NCBI GenBank assembly: GCA_947095535.1
Contig: OX352774.1
Coordinates: forward strand, 170,002,200-170,066,199
Reading direction: 5' to 3'
DNA: 64,000 bases
Source: Poecilobothrus nobilitatus
Taxonomy: Eukaryota; Arthropoda; Insecta; Diptera; Dolichopodidae
Positions 51,110 through 63,519 of this stretch are shown piece after piece (within the stretch, counting starts at the first letter, position 1; every line of letters begins with the position of its first letter). The translations under genes were made by a program, and so were the position numbers. The notes under the pieces are model-generated. The model did not search any database, was not told the DNA's origin, and saw only the letters and a list, made by a program, of their open reading frames with translations.

Positions 51110-52379
51110 AACAAAAATTCTATTAAGTACAAAAAGTTGTTGTTTTTTATAATATATTATGTATATTATATTGTATTCGTTTGAACATTGTCTGTCGCCT
51201 TATATTTGTTTTTCTCCAAAAAAAAAAACAAAATATTGTCTGTTTCCAATTATCATTTCAAAGAACAGGAAAACTAACAATTAATTTCCACTTATTATAG
51301 AATCACACAATATTGGAAATTTTAAAGTTTAGCTTTTCACTAAAATTTAATAAAAAATACATCAATTCATCTCATTATCTTGTTTTAATTTTTATTCCCG
51401 TTCTTTTTTACTCTGCTTCAACGCTTTCATTCTTTCAGTTATTCATTCAATAGCAAAGAATGAAAGTTATCACACCCACCTAAACATTAATATTTTTCGA
51501 GTTCTAGTTAGAAAAATAAACAAAAATAGAAAAACTAAAAAAAAAAACAAACAAATACTATTCTAACAATTAAAAGTAAATCCTCGCATTCCTCTCTTTT
51601 TAACTGACCCTATTTTGTATGTGTTTCATTTTATTTAATTTTATTTATTTTTTTTAATTTATTTTTTTTTCTATAGTGTGAAATGTGAATTGATTTGAGC
51701 TGTTAATGAACGCTGTAAACTAAAATGAAAATAATTTTGATCTGTTAAACATTTATTATTTAACGGTAAAAAAATTATATGATTATTCGTTTTTCTATTC
51801 GTAATGTAAGATATAAGAAAATTAAATGATGAAATTTTCGTGGTTTGTGGCCTATTGAATTCTACGGGAATTCAATAAAACATGAAATAATAAATCGTAT
51901 TCTTTTGAACTCACAAGTAAAAATCGTTTATCATTCAGGCGATTTATTTATCATACTCACATGTTTACACTTTGTTACAAATAATCAATTTTCGGTGCAT
52001 TTCGGTCAACCCTTTAATTTATTCTTAATTAAATTATAAAAAACATATAAGTTAAAGTTCTGGAAATGTAGAATGATTTTTTGTCGATTTTTAAAGATTA
52101 ATTATAATTATTTTCTTTAAATAAAAAAAAATCCAGAGGGTCAAAGAAAGTGCTTTTATATTTTAAAATTGTTTTGTTTAAAGAAAACTTAAATTTATTA
52201 CCGTAATTTATGACCGTAAGAACCCATTGAAGTTCCATTGATAATCAGCTCACAGATTATTTTTTTGTAATTAATTAGAAATTTAATTTTTTTTATATAT
52301 TTGTTTTCTTTTTAAAAAATAATTGCAGTTTCATTTATTCAAATTAATTAATTCGCTTTTTAAAATTTTTTTTTTGTAG
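51110..52379. other. Last part of the 37.7-kb laminin intron
   Basis: AT-rich with no recognised gene. It ends in a T-rich tract and TTTTTTGTAG acceptor at 52379. Confidence 0.55.
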
Positions 52380-54304
52380 GTTTTTCAAATTTTCTTTATA
52401 ATGTTGAAGGCTGCTAATTCACCAAGACCAGCATCATGGATTTTAGAGAAATCATTTGATAATATTACATATGAACCATGGCAATATTTTGGATTAAGTG
52501 AGTCTGATTGTAAAAGACGTTATAATATGACGGGTCAAACAGGTAAATATATTTTTCACTCAGATAAAGAAATTATCTGTACAACACAGTATGCAAAGGA
52601 TCACCCACTAGAAAATGGTGAAATTCATGTTTCACTTTTAAAAAATCGTCCTGGTGCTATTGAACAATCTATAGAACTAATAGAATTCATTTCAACACGA
52701 TATATACGAATGAGATTTCAAGGAATGCATTCAATTGCAAATTTAGATAATAGTGTTCTAAATTCGGAATCTTTAATAAAGAGAAGTTTTTATTCATTGA
52801 AACAAATACGAATCAGTGGACGATTAAATTGTCATGGTCATGCAAATCGAACAATTGAAATTGACGAAGAAAATGAAAATAAGGATATTACCTCAATGTT
52901 GCAATGTTTATGTTTGCATAATACATGTGGAAAATATTGTGATGAATGTTGTCCACTTTATAATGCCAAACCTTTTAAAAATGGTACAATTCGTGATAAT
53001 AACGCTTGTGAACCATGTCAATGTAATGGACATGCAAATGAATGCGAATATGATGAAAATTTGGGTGTAACATGTTTAAATTGCAGTGATAATACAACTG
53101 GAGTTAAATGTGAAACTTGTCAACCTGGATTTTATAGACCAAGTTATTCAGATTTAACAGCAAGTTGTATTCAATGTGACTGTAATGCCTTAGGAGCAGT
53201 TTGTGATCCTGATACAGGAGAATGCCAATGTAAAGAAGGCTTTACAGGTAATCGTTGCGAATTTTGTGTAACTGGTTATTATGGTGAAAATTGTTTGCAA
53301 TGTGCTTGTGATAAACGTGGCACTATAGCTGGTGGAGAATGTGATGATCACTGTCAATGTAAAGAATTTGTTGAAGGTGAAACGTGTTCTCAGTGTGCTT
53401 TAGGATATTTTGGTCTAAGAACTGATAATCCTAAAGGATGTGAAAAATGTTGGTGTTCTGGTGTTGGTCTATCCTGTACAAGTGCTGTTATTAAAAGTAC
53501 AATATATGAAAGTTTATACGATTGGAAAGTTACGGATTTATCATGCACAGTATTTTCAAATCCAATTATAGATATAGATGCTGGACATTTAATTTTTGGA
53601 ATGTATGATTTACCAAGTATTGAATCAGTGTATTGGTATGCTCCATCAAAGTATTTAGGAAATCATTTAACAAGTTATGGTTCAAAATTTATTTTACAAA
53701 TCTCATGGATTATAATTCGTGGTGATACAAGTGGGAAACCGACATCTGGTCCAGATATAATTTTAATGGGACGTAATGGTTTGAAAATAGCTTATGGTGA
53801 TTCTGATTATAAATATTCTACAGCAGCGATTCAAATTGAAGTCAAAGAAAAAGGTTGGTATCATGTACCAAAAAGTGTTAAAGATATTGTGACAAAGATG
53901 AAACGATCTGAATACCATGGAGATTCTGTTACTAGATTTCAATTTATGTCTGTGTTAGCTGATATAGAAGCCGTTTTAGTACGAGGAACATTTCATACAG
54001 ATCAAGTTGAAACTGTTTTAGAAAAAGTTGCTTTATATGCTGGTAATTTAGAGGAAGAAGAAAATTATGATATAGAAAGTGGAATTTTAAATCAAGGTTT
54101 AATAGAGAAATGTATTTGTCCGCCTGGTAACCGAGGATTTTCTTGTGAAAATTGTAACTTTGGATATATTCGAATTTATGATAATTCTAGCTCAGATGGA
54201 AATATTGGAAAATGCATAGAATGTCCATGTAATGGTCATGCAGAAAAATGCAATTTAGAAAGTGGAAATTGTGGCGAATGTCAACATAATACATATGGTG
54301 AAAG
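52380..54304 (+). CDS. wb: Laminin alpha (wing blister type), large exon: rest of LN, LE repeats, L4 domain
   Basis: It continues the LN domain in phase 0 after 14665. Residues are numbered from 14294 as 1. The exon starts VFQIFFIMLKAANSPRP, and LENGEIHVSLLKNRP is typical of alpha-1/2 chains. LN ends near residue 274. LE modules follow (CHGHANRT with CLHNTCGKYCDECCP; CNGHANECEYDE; CDPDTGECQCKEGF; CDDHCQCKEFVEGETC), then a laminin IV (L4) domain at roughly residues 504-680, starting WKVTDLSC and including YWYAPSKYLGNHLTSYG. LE repeats resume at CICPPGNRGFSCENC. LN with about four LE modules before L4 fits alpha-1/2 chains; gamma chains share the order but not the sequence. The exon ends at AG/GTAAAG, leaving two bases of an Arg codon. 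Confidence 0.93.
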
Positions 54305-54788
54305 GTAAAGTTTTTTTTTTAATTTTCTTTTTTAATTAATTTTTAATTTATTTTTTTATTTAAAAATCTATTTTTATTTTAATGATAAAATAATATTTAG
54401 CTTTAATCATAAAGTAACTAATAAAAAGAAACTTTTAACATAGAGTATTCATTCAGAAAAAGACAATTATTTCGAGTAATCCCGTATTCGTATATATAAA
54501 AACATAGTAAAACGTACCATTTTCAAAAGTTATACTCCTATAACTGTATAAAATATGCAAATATAAATCAAAATTAAAGAATATGATATTTTATGAAGAA
54601 TTTATTTTCCAATTTTTGTCTTTGAAAATAATAATATTTATGAACGACGAACAAACCTTAAATAAAAAATTTAACTTTTGTTTTTTTATAACTAAAAATA
54701 ATCCAATAAAAAAGTTTTACTAAATAAAAAAACTTAGAAATTTCTTCTTCCACTCGGCATAAAAAATTCTTTTACTTAAAATATATAT

Positions 54789-57700
54789 GTGGTTAAAATA
54801 TATAATCGCTTAAGTCGAGATAAGAAGAAAATGAGTTATTATCACCGCCATATGACCATAATCATTCGTCCGAACTTTGTTTTCCTACAAAAACCCGTCT
54901 TCGTATTGCTATCAATATTCGAAAAATAAATCATAAGCTATAAGCTTAAGTGATCGTTTAATCAGAGATATACACATATAATAATCGCTTAACACAGTTA
55001 ATATATATTTAAAAACAAAATGTTGTATATCTTAAAATCGCTTAAGTTGAAATAAGTTATTTAAAAAAAAAAAATAATTTCTAAACCCTAAATTATTCAT
55101 AATGGAACATAATAGCTTATTTGAGATAAATTATTACATAATTTTTTATTAATCTTCTGAACATCTTTTAAGTCAACTTAAGCGGTTACAACAAGTAAAC
55201 TGAAGTGTTCATTATTCTTCCTAATTGAGTTAAGCTACTATGTAAAATTTGTAACGGGATCCTAACTGAAAGCAAAGTGTAATAAAGTTGTTTTATGTAG
55301 TGCATAATTCAGTTCTTTCTTGGTCATAAGACAAATTGTTTGATAGTTTACAGTATAATTATTGATGTTTAATATTATTATTATTAACATACTCAAAATA
55401 AAATGTCGTTGTCACGTACAAGGATAATTATTGAATTAGCTCGACAAAATCTTGCGGTTCGACAAAACAATTGTAAGTGGGATATTTTTTTCAAAAAAAT
55501 AAAAATTTTAACGAAATCGTAATAATATTATTATAAAAACTAGTTTAAACAAAAATATAATATCACAATATAAAACTTATTATTAAAAGCATAAGATAAA
55601 AACTAACTAACATATAGGTAAAAGTTCAATTAATGCTAATGAGCCGCAAACTTCTACGAGTGATATTAAAATTAATTTTTATAAAAATCAACTGGATAAC
55701 GATACACAACAAAATTTGACTTAACTCAAATCTAGATTTTTGCAGTGATGACTCTGTAGCAGATACAGATTTCATTTTACCGGAAACGTCATTTGATGAA
55801 AATTTATCACAATTAGGTCAACAAATTGATGAAAATTTGTTAAATTTTTCCTTACTAGAATCAGAATACGAACCAGCTCCTAAAAAGAAACGTAGCGAAA
55901 ATAAAGTTTCTCAAAGGTGCAGAAAAATTAAAAGAAATACTGGTCAATTCATATGAAATAGGTGAAATACCGGCTAGAAAATGTATACATTTATCAAATA
56001 ATTGTAGGAGAAAATGTAAGGAAAAAAAACCTTTCTCAGTTCAAAAAAAATTTTTAAAAATTATTGGCAACTACGTACATACAATCAACGAATTTTGTTT
56101 ATTGCATCGTTAATGGGAATTGAAGAAACAAAAACGCAAACTAAATGTAAAAATCAAGATAAACCAAGAAACCGTCATCATATAACGATATTATTTAGAA
56201 ACTGGAGATACTAATAGAATTGAAGTTGGTCAACGTTGTTTCAGAAAATGTTTTGTCAACGTTGTTGCAGAAAGTGAGAATTTTTTGAAAAGCGTGGCAA
56301 ATAAAAAGTTATCACATCCGAATGTCCAAATGGAAGACTGTAGAGGTGACACTGGAATGAGAAAAATTGACGAAAGCATAATCGAAATTGTAAAATCCCA
56401 TATAGAAACATGTTCCCTTCATATGAAAGTCACTATTCTAGAAGAAAACACGAACACGAACTTGAAATATTTTTATGCTGAATTATCGGTATCAAAAATG
56501 TACACTCTTGTTAGAAATGCATCCAGGAATAAAAATTAGTATTGTCAAATATGGTCAAAGTTTTAAAGTAAGTTAAAAAAACCGAAATCATTTACCTATT
56601 TAAAAAAAATTTATTTTTAAAAATGCCGCAGAACTGATATCTTTTTCATTCTTACTTTTTAAATAGCAATGAGAATTAAATTTAAAAAGCCTAGTCTTGA
56701 CACTTGCAATACCTGTGACACATATTGAACGAAAATTGTTCCAGCGAGACGAAGTAATTCCCCTTCATAACTGTGCGCTCAATAATGATTTGGACAAACA
56801 TCATAAAAAGTCAAACTTAGCTTATGAAACTAAAAAAAATTATGAATTGGGAGGTACTACAAATAAATCAATTCAAACATTAATTTTCGATTTGCAGCAA
56901 TGCCTACCATCCACCATTCCTTCGAAATTCAATATCATTTTACTAGATGTCCTTGTGAACCTATAATCTAACTATACAATCTAACTATGATTGCATAACC
57001 AACAATGCTTTCTGCTATATGTTGGAAATAAAATATGTACATATCTTTTGAAACATCTAGAATATTTAGATTCGGTAGGTCAAGTAAATCACATTATTAT
57101 AGTGATTCATGCCCAGCGCAAAATAAAAACTCTTTTCTGTGTCCAGTATGTTCATAACTTTTCTGCAATCTAGTAAAAATATTAAGATTATTGAACATAA
57201 ATTCCTAGAACCTGGGCATACTCACATGGAATCGGATTCGGATTATGCTTTAATCGAGAAAAAAAAGAAAAAGACAGATTCACAAATACATCATCCAAGA
57301 AATTGGTATAATTTTATCCGAACTGTTGGAGATAAAAAAAAAATTTAACGTTATTGAAATGACAGCCAATCATTTTAAAAACTTTTCACAATTTTCTAAA
57401 ACAAATTTCATGTGGAGAAATCAAAATGACAAGTCAGAACAATTTTCATGAAAAACAGTTATAGATGGCTTACATATGAATAAGCTGGTTTTGGAAAAGT
57501 TTTTTATAAAACGAATTTAACAGATGATGAATTTAATATTTTACATAGCTAATAATGAGGCTTCCATACAGCTAATTTAAATAGAGATGCTATAATTAAG
57601 GAGGAGATTAAAATAAATACAAAGAAAAATTTAGAATCTATACTCTCTTTAATAGATCCATCATTTCATGAATTTTATAAAAGTTTTCCTACAGAAGATT

Positions 57701-58157
57701 TACCAGACATACATCCAGATCTAATTGTGGATGATTCATGTCCAGATGCTTAAATTAATGTTTTTGTAATTTTTATAATTATTTAAATTCTTTATTTAAG
57801 ATCAGTAAAATCGTTGAATATATTTTGATTTTGATTATTTTGAAACCGCTTAAGTAGAGATAAATTTGTCGTTTGAAATATTGCATTTTTTGTTAAATCA
57901 CTTCAAATAATTTAAAATAATACTCAAATACTCAAATAATTTAATTAATATTATAATCACTTATTGAGTTATTTTTTAATTTATTACTAAATAATGCGTA
58001 TTACACATAAAAAAAAGTATTTGAATTTCTAAAACCAGTTATAATGCATACAAAAGACAAAAAAAAATGTTTTTTTTTCAGAAATTGATTTAAAACTTTA
58101 AAGCGCCGTACTGAAAAATTAAATTTATTGACTTAAGCGGTTATCTATTTTAACCAC
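54789..58157 (+). mobile_element. DNA transposon with 28-bp TIRs, decayed, uncharacterised family
   Basis: The left end (GTGGTTAAAATATATAATCG then CTTAAGTC) and the reverse complement of the right end agree at 26 of 28 positions. Both ends abut ATATATAT-type sequence (54781-54788 and 58161-58168), so a target-site duplication is possible but not resolved. The motif CGCTTAAGT, often followed by GAGATAA-like sequence, recurs near both ends in either orientation (54807, 55039, 55176 inverted, 57847, 58130 inverted), like subterminal transposase-binding repeats. Inside is a frameshifted multi-kilobase gene remnant. The superfamily is not one of the common ones I can name from the termini. Confidence 0.8.
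55403..57753 (+). pseudogene. Frameshifted gene of an uncharacterised insect/eukaryote family (DUF7869-like), probable transposon protein
   Basis: Readable fragments in order: a start MSLSRTRIIIELARQN with a GTAAGT donor at 55473 and an acceptor near 55617; an acidic segment (FCSDDSVADTDFILPETSFD); GAEKLKEILVNSYEIG with NCRRKCKEKKPFS; YNQRILFIASLMGIEETKTQ; YLETGDTNRIEV; MEDCRGDTGMRKI with IVKSHIETC; KPSLDTCNTCDTY; FDLQQCLP; SSKNIKIIEHKFLEPGHTH and DSDYALIEKKKKKTDS with HHPRNWYNFIRTVGD; and a C-terminal SLIDPSFHEFYKSFPTED ending at 57753. The order and motifs (C-x3-C-region, RG-x-G, D-x-CN-x-C, FD-L-Q, H-x-F-x-x-PGH, W-x-x-I/L) match, from memory, a widespread uncharacterised insect protein family annotated with DUF7869. 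At least six frame changes or stops make it non-functional. Position between TIRs suggests it is the element's own gene. The family name needs a profile search. Confidence 0.65.
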
Positions 58158-58369
58158 AGAATATATATGATATATACGTGATTACCTTAAATACGATATT
58201 CGGGTGATTTCAAGATAAAACAAAACTGTTTTACGTTTTACATTTTACTAGATTTTATATAAACTATGTATGTATTATGGTATTATGATCTATACTATAT
58301 TTTTTTTCTAATTTTCTTTTTGGTTTCTTTAAATTTATTCTCCTTTAACATTTGATTTTTTTTTCTCAG

Positions 58370-58603
58370 ATGTGAAAGATGTAAGGTTGGTTTCTATGGT
58401 AATCCACTAAAAGGTACTCCGAATGATTGTAAATCATGTGCATGTCCACTTTTAAATGAAAGTAATAATTTTTCACCAAGTTGCCAATTAAAAACAACAT
58501 TTAGCAGAGACATAAACAATTTTGGAGAAAAATTTGAAAATTCGGAATCGGTTTATGTCTGTACTCAATGCCCTCTTGGTCACATTGGTGATTTTTGTGA
58601 AAT
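58370..58603 (+). CDS. wb: Laminin alpha (wing blister type), LE-repeat exon
   Basis: The exon completes the split Arg codon, then reads CERCKVGFYGNPLKGTPNDC, CKSCACPLLN, NNFSPSCQL and CTQCPLGHIGDFCEM. These are laminin-type EGF (LE) modules, with the CACPLL...NNFSPSC segment characteristic of alpha-1/2 chains just after L4. It is bounded by CTCAG and AT/GTAAGTG and ends with two bases of a Met codon. Confidence 0.9.
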
Positions 58604-58755
58604 GTAAGTGCATTTGTAAAATAAATTTTTCTCATATAAAATTAAATATTATATGGTTGGTTGATACTTTGTTTGGTATCTATAAAAACTGTACTCACTT
58701 TTTTTATTGAACATTTGAATTTTTAAAATTAATTTTTCATTTATCATATTTACAG

Positions 58756-58866
58756 GTGTGATGATGGATTTTATGGTAATCCAACAGTTTTAGGATCAAA
58801 ATGTTTACCATGTGAATGTGATGGAGGTCCATGTAATTTATTAACTGGTGAATGCATTGAATGTAG
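58756..58866 (+). CDS. wb: Laminin alpha (wing blister type), small LE-repeat exon
   Basis: A 111-bp exon that starts after TTTACAG, finishes the split Met codon and reads CDDGFYGNPTVLGSKCLPCE, then CDGGPCNLLTGECIEC. The donor is AG/GTAAGT. It is one LE module plus the beginning of the next. Confidence 0.88.
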
Positions 58867-59010
58867 GTAAGTAAATATCATTTTTTTCTTTTAAAATCTA
58901 TTATTATAATTTTGAAAAAAGTGTGTACATGCATGCATACATTATGTGCATATACATATGTATTAATAATTGTACCTTGTTTTTTTTAAAAATTTTTTTC
59001 ATATATTCAG

Positions 59011-59369
59011 AGGTAACACAGAAGGTTGGCATTGCGAACGTTGTAAATATGGTTATTGGGGTGATCCATCACAAGGTTGTACTGCATGTGATTGTTTTCA
59101 ACAAGGATCAACTTCAAATGTATGTGATACACAAACAGGCCAGTGTTTATGTAAACCGCAATATTCTACACAAAAATGCGATCAATGTGAATTAGGTTAT
59201 TGGAATATTGAATTGAATTGTTTATCATGTGAATGTAATATAAATGGATCTGTAAATTCAATATGTGATCCAATAACAGGTGAATGTCAATGCAAATCTG
59301 GTGTTAGTGGTTTAAAGTGTGACACGTGTATTGAAAAATTTTATGGACTGACGGAAGCAGGATGTGAAG
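59011..59369 (+). CDS. wb: Laminin alpha (wing blister type), LE-repeat exon, last one found
   Basis: It starts after ATATTCAG, restoring a split Arg codon, then GNTEGWHCERCKYGYWGDPS, CTACDCFQQGSTSNVCDTQT, GQCLCKPQYSTQKCDQCE, CECNINGSVNSICDPITGEC and CDTCIEKFYGLTEAGCE: two full LE modules and parts of two more. The donor is GAAG/GTATGT, leaving one base (G). With the preceding exons it gives 1,000 continuous codons without a stop. The next exon, which should supply a C-x-C start of another LE module, was not found downstream in the window. Confidence 0.9.
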
Positions 59370-60583
59370 GTATGTAAACAATTTGGTTTTTTTTTCTCTT
59401 TTCAATTTTCTATGAGATGGACTGAATTTAATACGCAAAAAGAAAAAAATAAAAATATTTTAGTCTGTGGTTGATCTCTGCATTAATAAATTTTATTAAA
59501 AAGAAAATTAATGTTTAATTTTCCAGTTTTTGTTTATGTTCTTGGTTTATGTTTTTTTATTTTTAATTATTGTTTTTAATTGAGGTGTTTTAGCGCATCC
59601 AAATGGAGAAAAAAAATACAGTGAATTCTCTTGTACTTACTGTTTACCATCAGTAACGGAAAATGTAGCTAAAACACAATTTTTATAATCAAACAACTGA
59701 AAATTACATAAATTATTTTTAGATTTTCTATATATTTATATGGTTATATGAATAAATAAACTTTAATTAATTAATGTCGCCATTTGCGTTTATGTTTCAA
59801 TTCATGTTGTTGTTGTTGTTTTAATTTTAAATTGATTGCAATGAATTAAACACATTTTTTTAAAATGCAAATAGTTATCAAAGTAAAAGACCATAACAGA
59901 TTGCATAATATATTTCTATAAGCAAATTGTCTTAATTTATAATGTTGTCACTCGTTTTTTGATATCTTGAATTACATGATGATGGTGACATAGTTTGATA
60001 TATAAAGGTGCGTAGTTTTATTAAAAATATCACCACTGATGAGTGGTCAGCCTGTAGTCTGTACTCGTATGAAAAAGGAGTGTATCAAATTTTTTTTTTC
60101 CTTTCATGATTTTAATTGTTTGTTTATTTTAGAGAACTTTCTCTTAAATTTATACAATTGTAATAAATGCATGTACTTAATAAAAATATATAATATAATA
60201 TACATAAGAATATACATTCTAATTTAAATTTAGATTAGTTTATTTTATTTTAAGACTAATTTTATTGGAAAAATTTGAATATAAAACTAACAACTGGATA
60301 TTAATGTTTAACATTTTATGCTTTAATTTAAATATTTTGAATTGGTTTCATCTATCAAATTATGAACTGGATGTAAATTGGTACAAAAAAAAAGATTTTT
60401 TTTTTTTTGAAAGATTGATATAGTAAATCTAAATAATTTTAAGTTCGTATATTTGATTTGGATTTACGGATACGGATAAATTGAATCAGAAAATTCATTA
60501 AATGATAAAAAACTATTGGATGACATTGAAAATGATATGAGAATTATTATAAAGTAATATTTTATTTTTAAAATTAAATAAAA
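59370..60583. other. Laminin intron, AT-rich
   Basis: It starts at the GTATGT donor. No LE-encoding exon is recognised. A frame after a TTTTAG at 59592 reads through to a stop near 59688 but lacks laminin cysteine spacing and is not called. Confidence 0.5.
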
Positions 60584-61895
60584 CAAGGTAGAATGTAAAC
60601 CAACGGTTTTTAAAAGCGCACATTTCCAAAACTCAATACAAACTGTTTAGAAGTGTGACTTACACAAAAATTTGAAAATTTCATGTAATACGAAAAAATG
60701 TTAAAATAGGACATTTTTGAAATTTTGAGGGGCCGTAAGTCTGGAATCCTATATAACTAAGAAAAGCCGTTAACACACGTAAAAGTATATTATTGAACCT
60801 TTAATTTTCATGTCTTGCCGAAGAAAAATTTGTACAGGTGCCTAAGTTACAGGTGTCTAAAAATAGCAAATTTTCAATTTTTGAGGCGTAATAACTCTTA
60901 AAGAGGGGGTGTTACCAAAAAATTTTCTGAGGAAACTTATATTAATTCTAAAAGTTCTTTCTTGCCTCAAAATTTCAGGTTCCTATCTAAAGGGGTGCCG
61001 GAGTTATGAAAAAAGAAATTTCATGCAAAATGTGGTTTTCACATAACGGTAAATTTAAATAGTAAATAACAAAATATTACATAAGTTTAATATTGTTTTA
61101 TATAGATAATAAAATTTTCGATCTTCTGGCGGTTTTAGATTGCAAAATTATTACGCAGAGCCCGAGATATATACATCTGAAAATGGGGCTTTTTCGCAAT
61201 TTTGAAGAGCTGCAACTTTGGAACCCTTTACAATTAAAATAAACCTTTAACACACGTAAAAATATATTATTGTAGCTTTAATTTTTATATCTTGCAGAAG
61301 TAAAATATGTACAGGTTCCTAAGTTACAGGTGTTTAAAAATAGCAAATTTTCAATTTTTGAGCCCTAATAGCTCATAAACAGGGGGTGGTCCGAAAAAAT
61401 TTTCTGAGCAAACTTATACTAATTCTAAAAGTTCTTTCTTGCCTCAAAATTTCAAGCTTCTATCTAGAAGCGTGCCGGAGTTATGAAAGTAGAAAAATCA
61501 TGCAAAATTTGGTTTTCACATAACGGTAAATTTAAATACTAAATTTAAAAAAATTGAATAATTTTGATATTAATTTACAAAGATAAAAGAAATACCTGTC
61601 GAATGACGTTTTCAGATTGAAAAAATCTTAAGCAGAACATAAGATATATGCATTTAAAAATAGGGCTTTTTCAAAGTTTGAGGGGCTGTAGCTCCGTAAT
61701 GGGGGGGGCTACATGAAAAAGTTGTTCCACAAAATTATTTTTTTTATGAGACCTACCTATGGTTAAAATTTTTTTTCTCTATCTTTAACGGTGTAGAAGT
61801 TTTGTAAACAGACGGACGGACGGACGGACGGACGGACGGACGGACAGAGTGAAACTAATAAGCACATTTTTTCAAAATTTTTTTGGAAATGTGCT
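60584..61895 (+). repeat. Family A repeat, full-length reference-like copy
   Basis: The most complete copy: CAAGGTAGAATGTAAACCAA at the left end, GCGCACATTTCC, two modules of about 500 bp, GAGGGGCTGTAGCTCCGTAA, GGTGTAGAAGTTTTGTAAAC, a perfect ACGG microsatellite (about 61811-61846), and the terminus GCACATTTTTTC...GGAAATGTGCTAAAA, which can itself fold. Left GCACATTTCCAAAA and right TTTTTTTGGAAATGTGC are inverted, as in short TIRs. It has no coding frame, so it is non-autonomous. Confidence 0.85.
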
Positions 61896-62135
61896 AAAAA
61901 TATGTCTCTTTTAAAAAAAAAAGTACAACCGTTTTAAAAACCATTATAAAATTTTTATCTATCAGTTTTTTATTAAAAGAATTTATGTATATGTATTATA
62001 ATAATCCGACTGTTGTAAAATTAATTTTTTTTATAAAATTTTATAATATGATAGGTGATAGCATGTTTGTTATCATGGAAAATGTTAATTTAAAAATATT
62101 ATCAGTAATTGTATTTACCGGCATATAATAAAAAA

Positions 62136-62506
62136 GCGTTGTATGTATCATAATACCCATACGAACATAATATATGCTATTTCTACAAAACTTACTCATC
62201 TTTTAGAAAATTACAAATTTTTATTACAAATTACAGATGTCTGACTTAATTAATTAAGTACCAAGATAAAATGATACAAATTACGCTTATATATAAAAAA
62301 AAAAAAAAGAAGTTATATCGCAGCTACCCGAACCTGCTGCTCTATCAACTAAATTTTACAAAAATTGTTGACATATAACTTGACTTCTTTTCACAAATTT
62401 TCAAATGTCTAGTTTCCATAAACAATTAATAATGTACACAATCGTCCATTAAGGTGTCACAAATGTAATGGAAAATTTACTATACCGTGAGAACTAAGTA
62501 TAACAT
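62136..62506 (+). repeat. Family B repeat, degraded copy
   Basis: CATAATACCCATACGAACAT, TTTTAGAAAATTACAAAT, CAGCTACCCGAACCTGCTGC and AAGGTGTCACAAATGTAATG follow the family B order, with the usual GACGG tract deleted. Confidence 0.6.
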
Positions 62507-63519
62507 CAACATAAAAATCGAGAACAATTGAATAAAAAAAATTAATGGATGGTATGAGCGTGTTTTATGTTTACATAAACAATTTATAATGCGCAACATT
62601 GTATTTATTATTATTATTATTTATTTTTGCATCTCATGAATGATATACAAAAATTTTGAACCTGTCCCTGCCATTGTATTTATTTTATACTAAGAATCTT
62701 TGCATTTAAAACTTGAATTATGATACAAGATATTATTAAATATGTATATTTAACCAAAATATGTAATTCCAAATATTCATTTGTAAATCTAGTTTTTTTT
62801 TCTTCTTCCCCCGTTTTTCCCTATGGATCGTTATATTGATCTATGCTTTATATAGTCTATGATAATCGCTTATTGTAGATTTTTATCAGGCAGGTTATTT
62901 TTAACGAAGTTTTTTTTAACAAACTGCAAACCTATATACCTGATTGATATATTTATGATTCATCATTTGATTTCGAATTAAAATTTTTATTTTTTTATAA
63001 TTATTTTACTGGCCATTAGTTGTTTCTGATATTCATTCTATGAAAATTAAGTTTTCAATCTTGGAATCATACTCCCGTGACATACAACTAAATGTTCTAA
63101 AACTAGAAGTACCTGTATAGTAAAAGTTGAAATTTTAGCTACTGTTTCTTTTTAATATAAGTGATTATACATATACTTATACAGTGCTATATATAGTCGT
63201 ATTGCGATATATAATTTTACAAATTAATTCTTAATGTTAATTGTTTCAATTTTGCTATTAGTTTATAGTAAAAATGGCACCAAGAAATAGCCACGCAAGA
63301 AGTAATACCAAAAAAAAATTAAATAGCATGACCGAAAATTTTTCGTGAAATAATCCTCTATATTTTTTTGGAGTTTTATTTTATTTTTTATTTGAAATTT
63401 TATGTCAGATGACATAACATCCCCATGCTTAGTACAATTACACTATTAATTATTAGTACTATGTTGTTGAATTATGTAAGTATGTCAAAAAATAATTGGG
63501 TAGGATTTTAATATTTTGT
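62507..63519. other. Laminin intron, AT-rich
   Basis: No gene or RNA recognised. Confidence 0.5.

Larger units (their letters stand above)
54305..58369 (+). other. Laminin intron enlarged by a DNA transposon
   Basis: GT-AG intron of 4,065 bp, phase 2. About 3.37 kb of it (54789-58157) is a TIR transposon, so the intron without it would be about 0.7 kb. The acceptor is TTTTTCTCAG at 58369. Confidence 0.8.

Noticed and set aside
52834..53070. Short frame inside the large laminin exon
   Set aside because: It is a shadow in another frame of a clearly conserved laminin coding exon.
59593..59688. Frame after TTTTAG as the next laminin exon
   Set aside because: It completes the split codon but lacks the C-x-C spacing of LE modules and runs into a stop.
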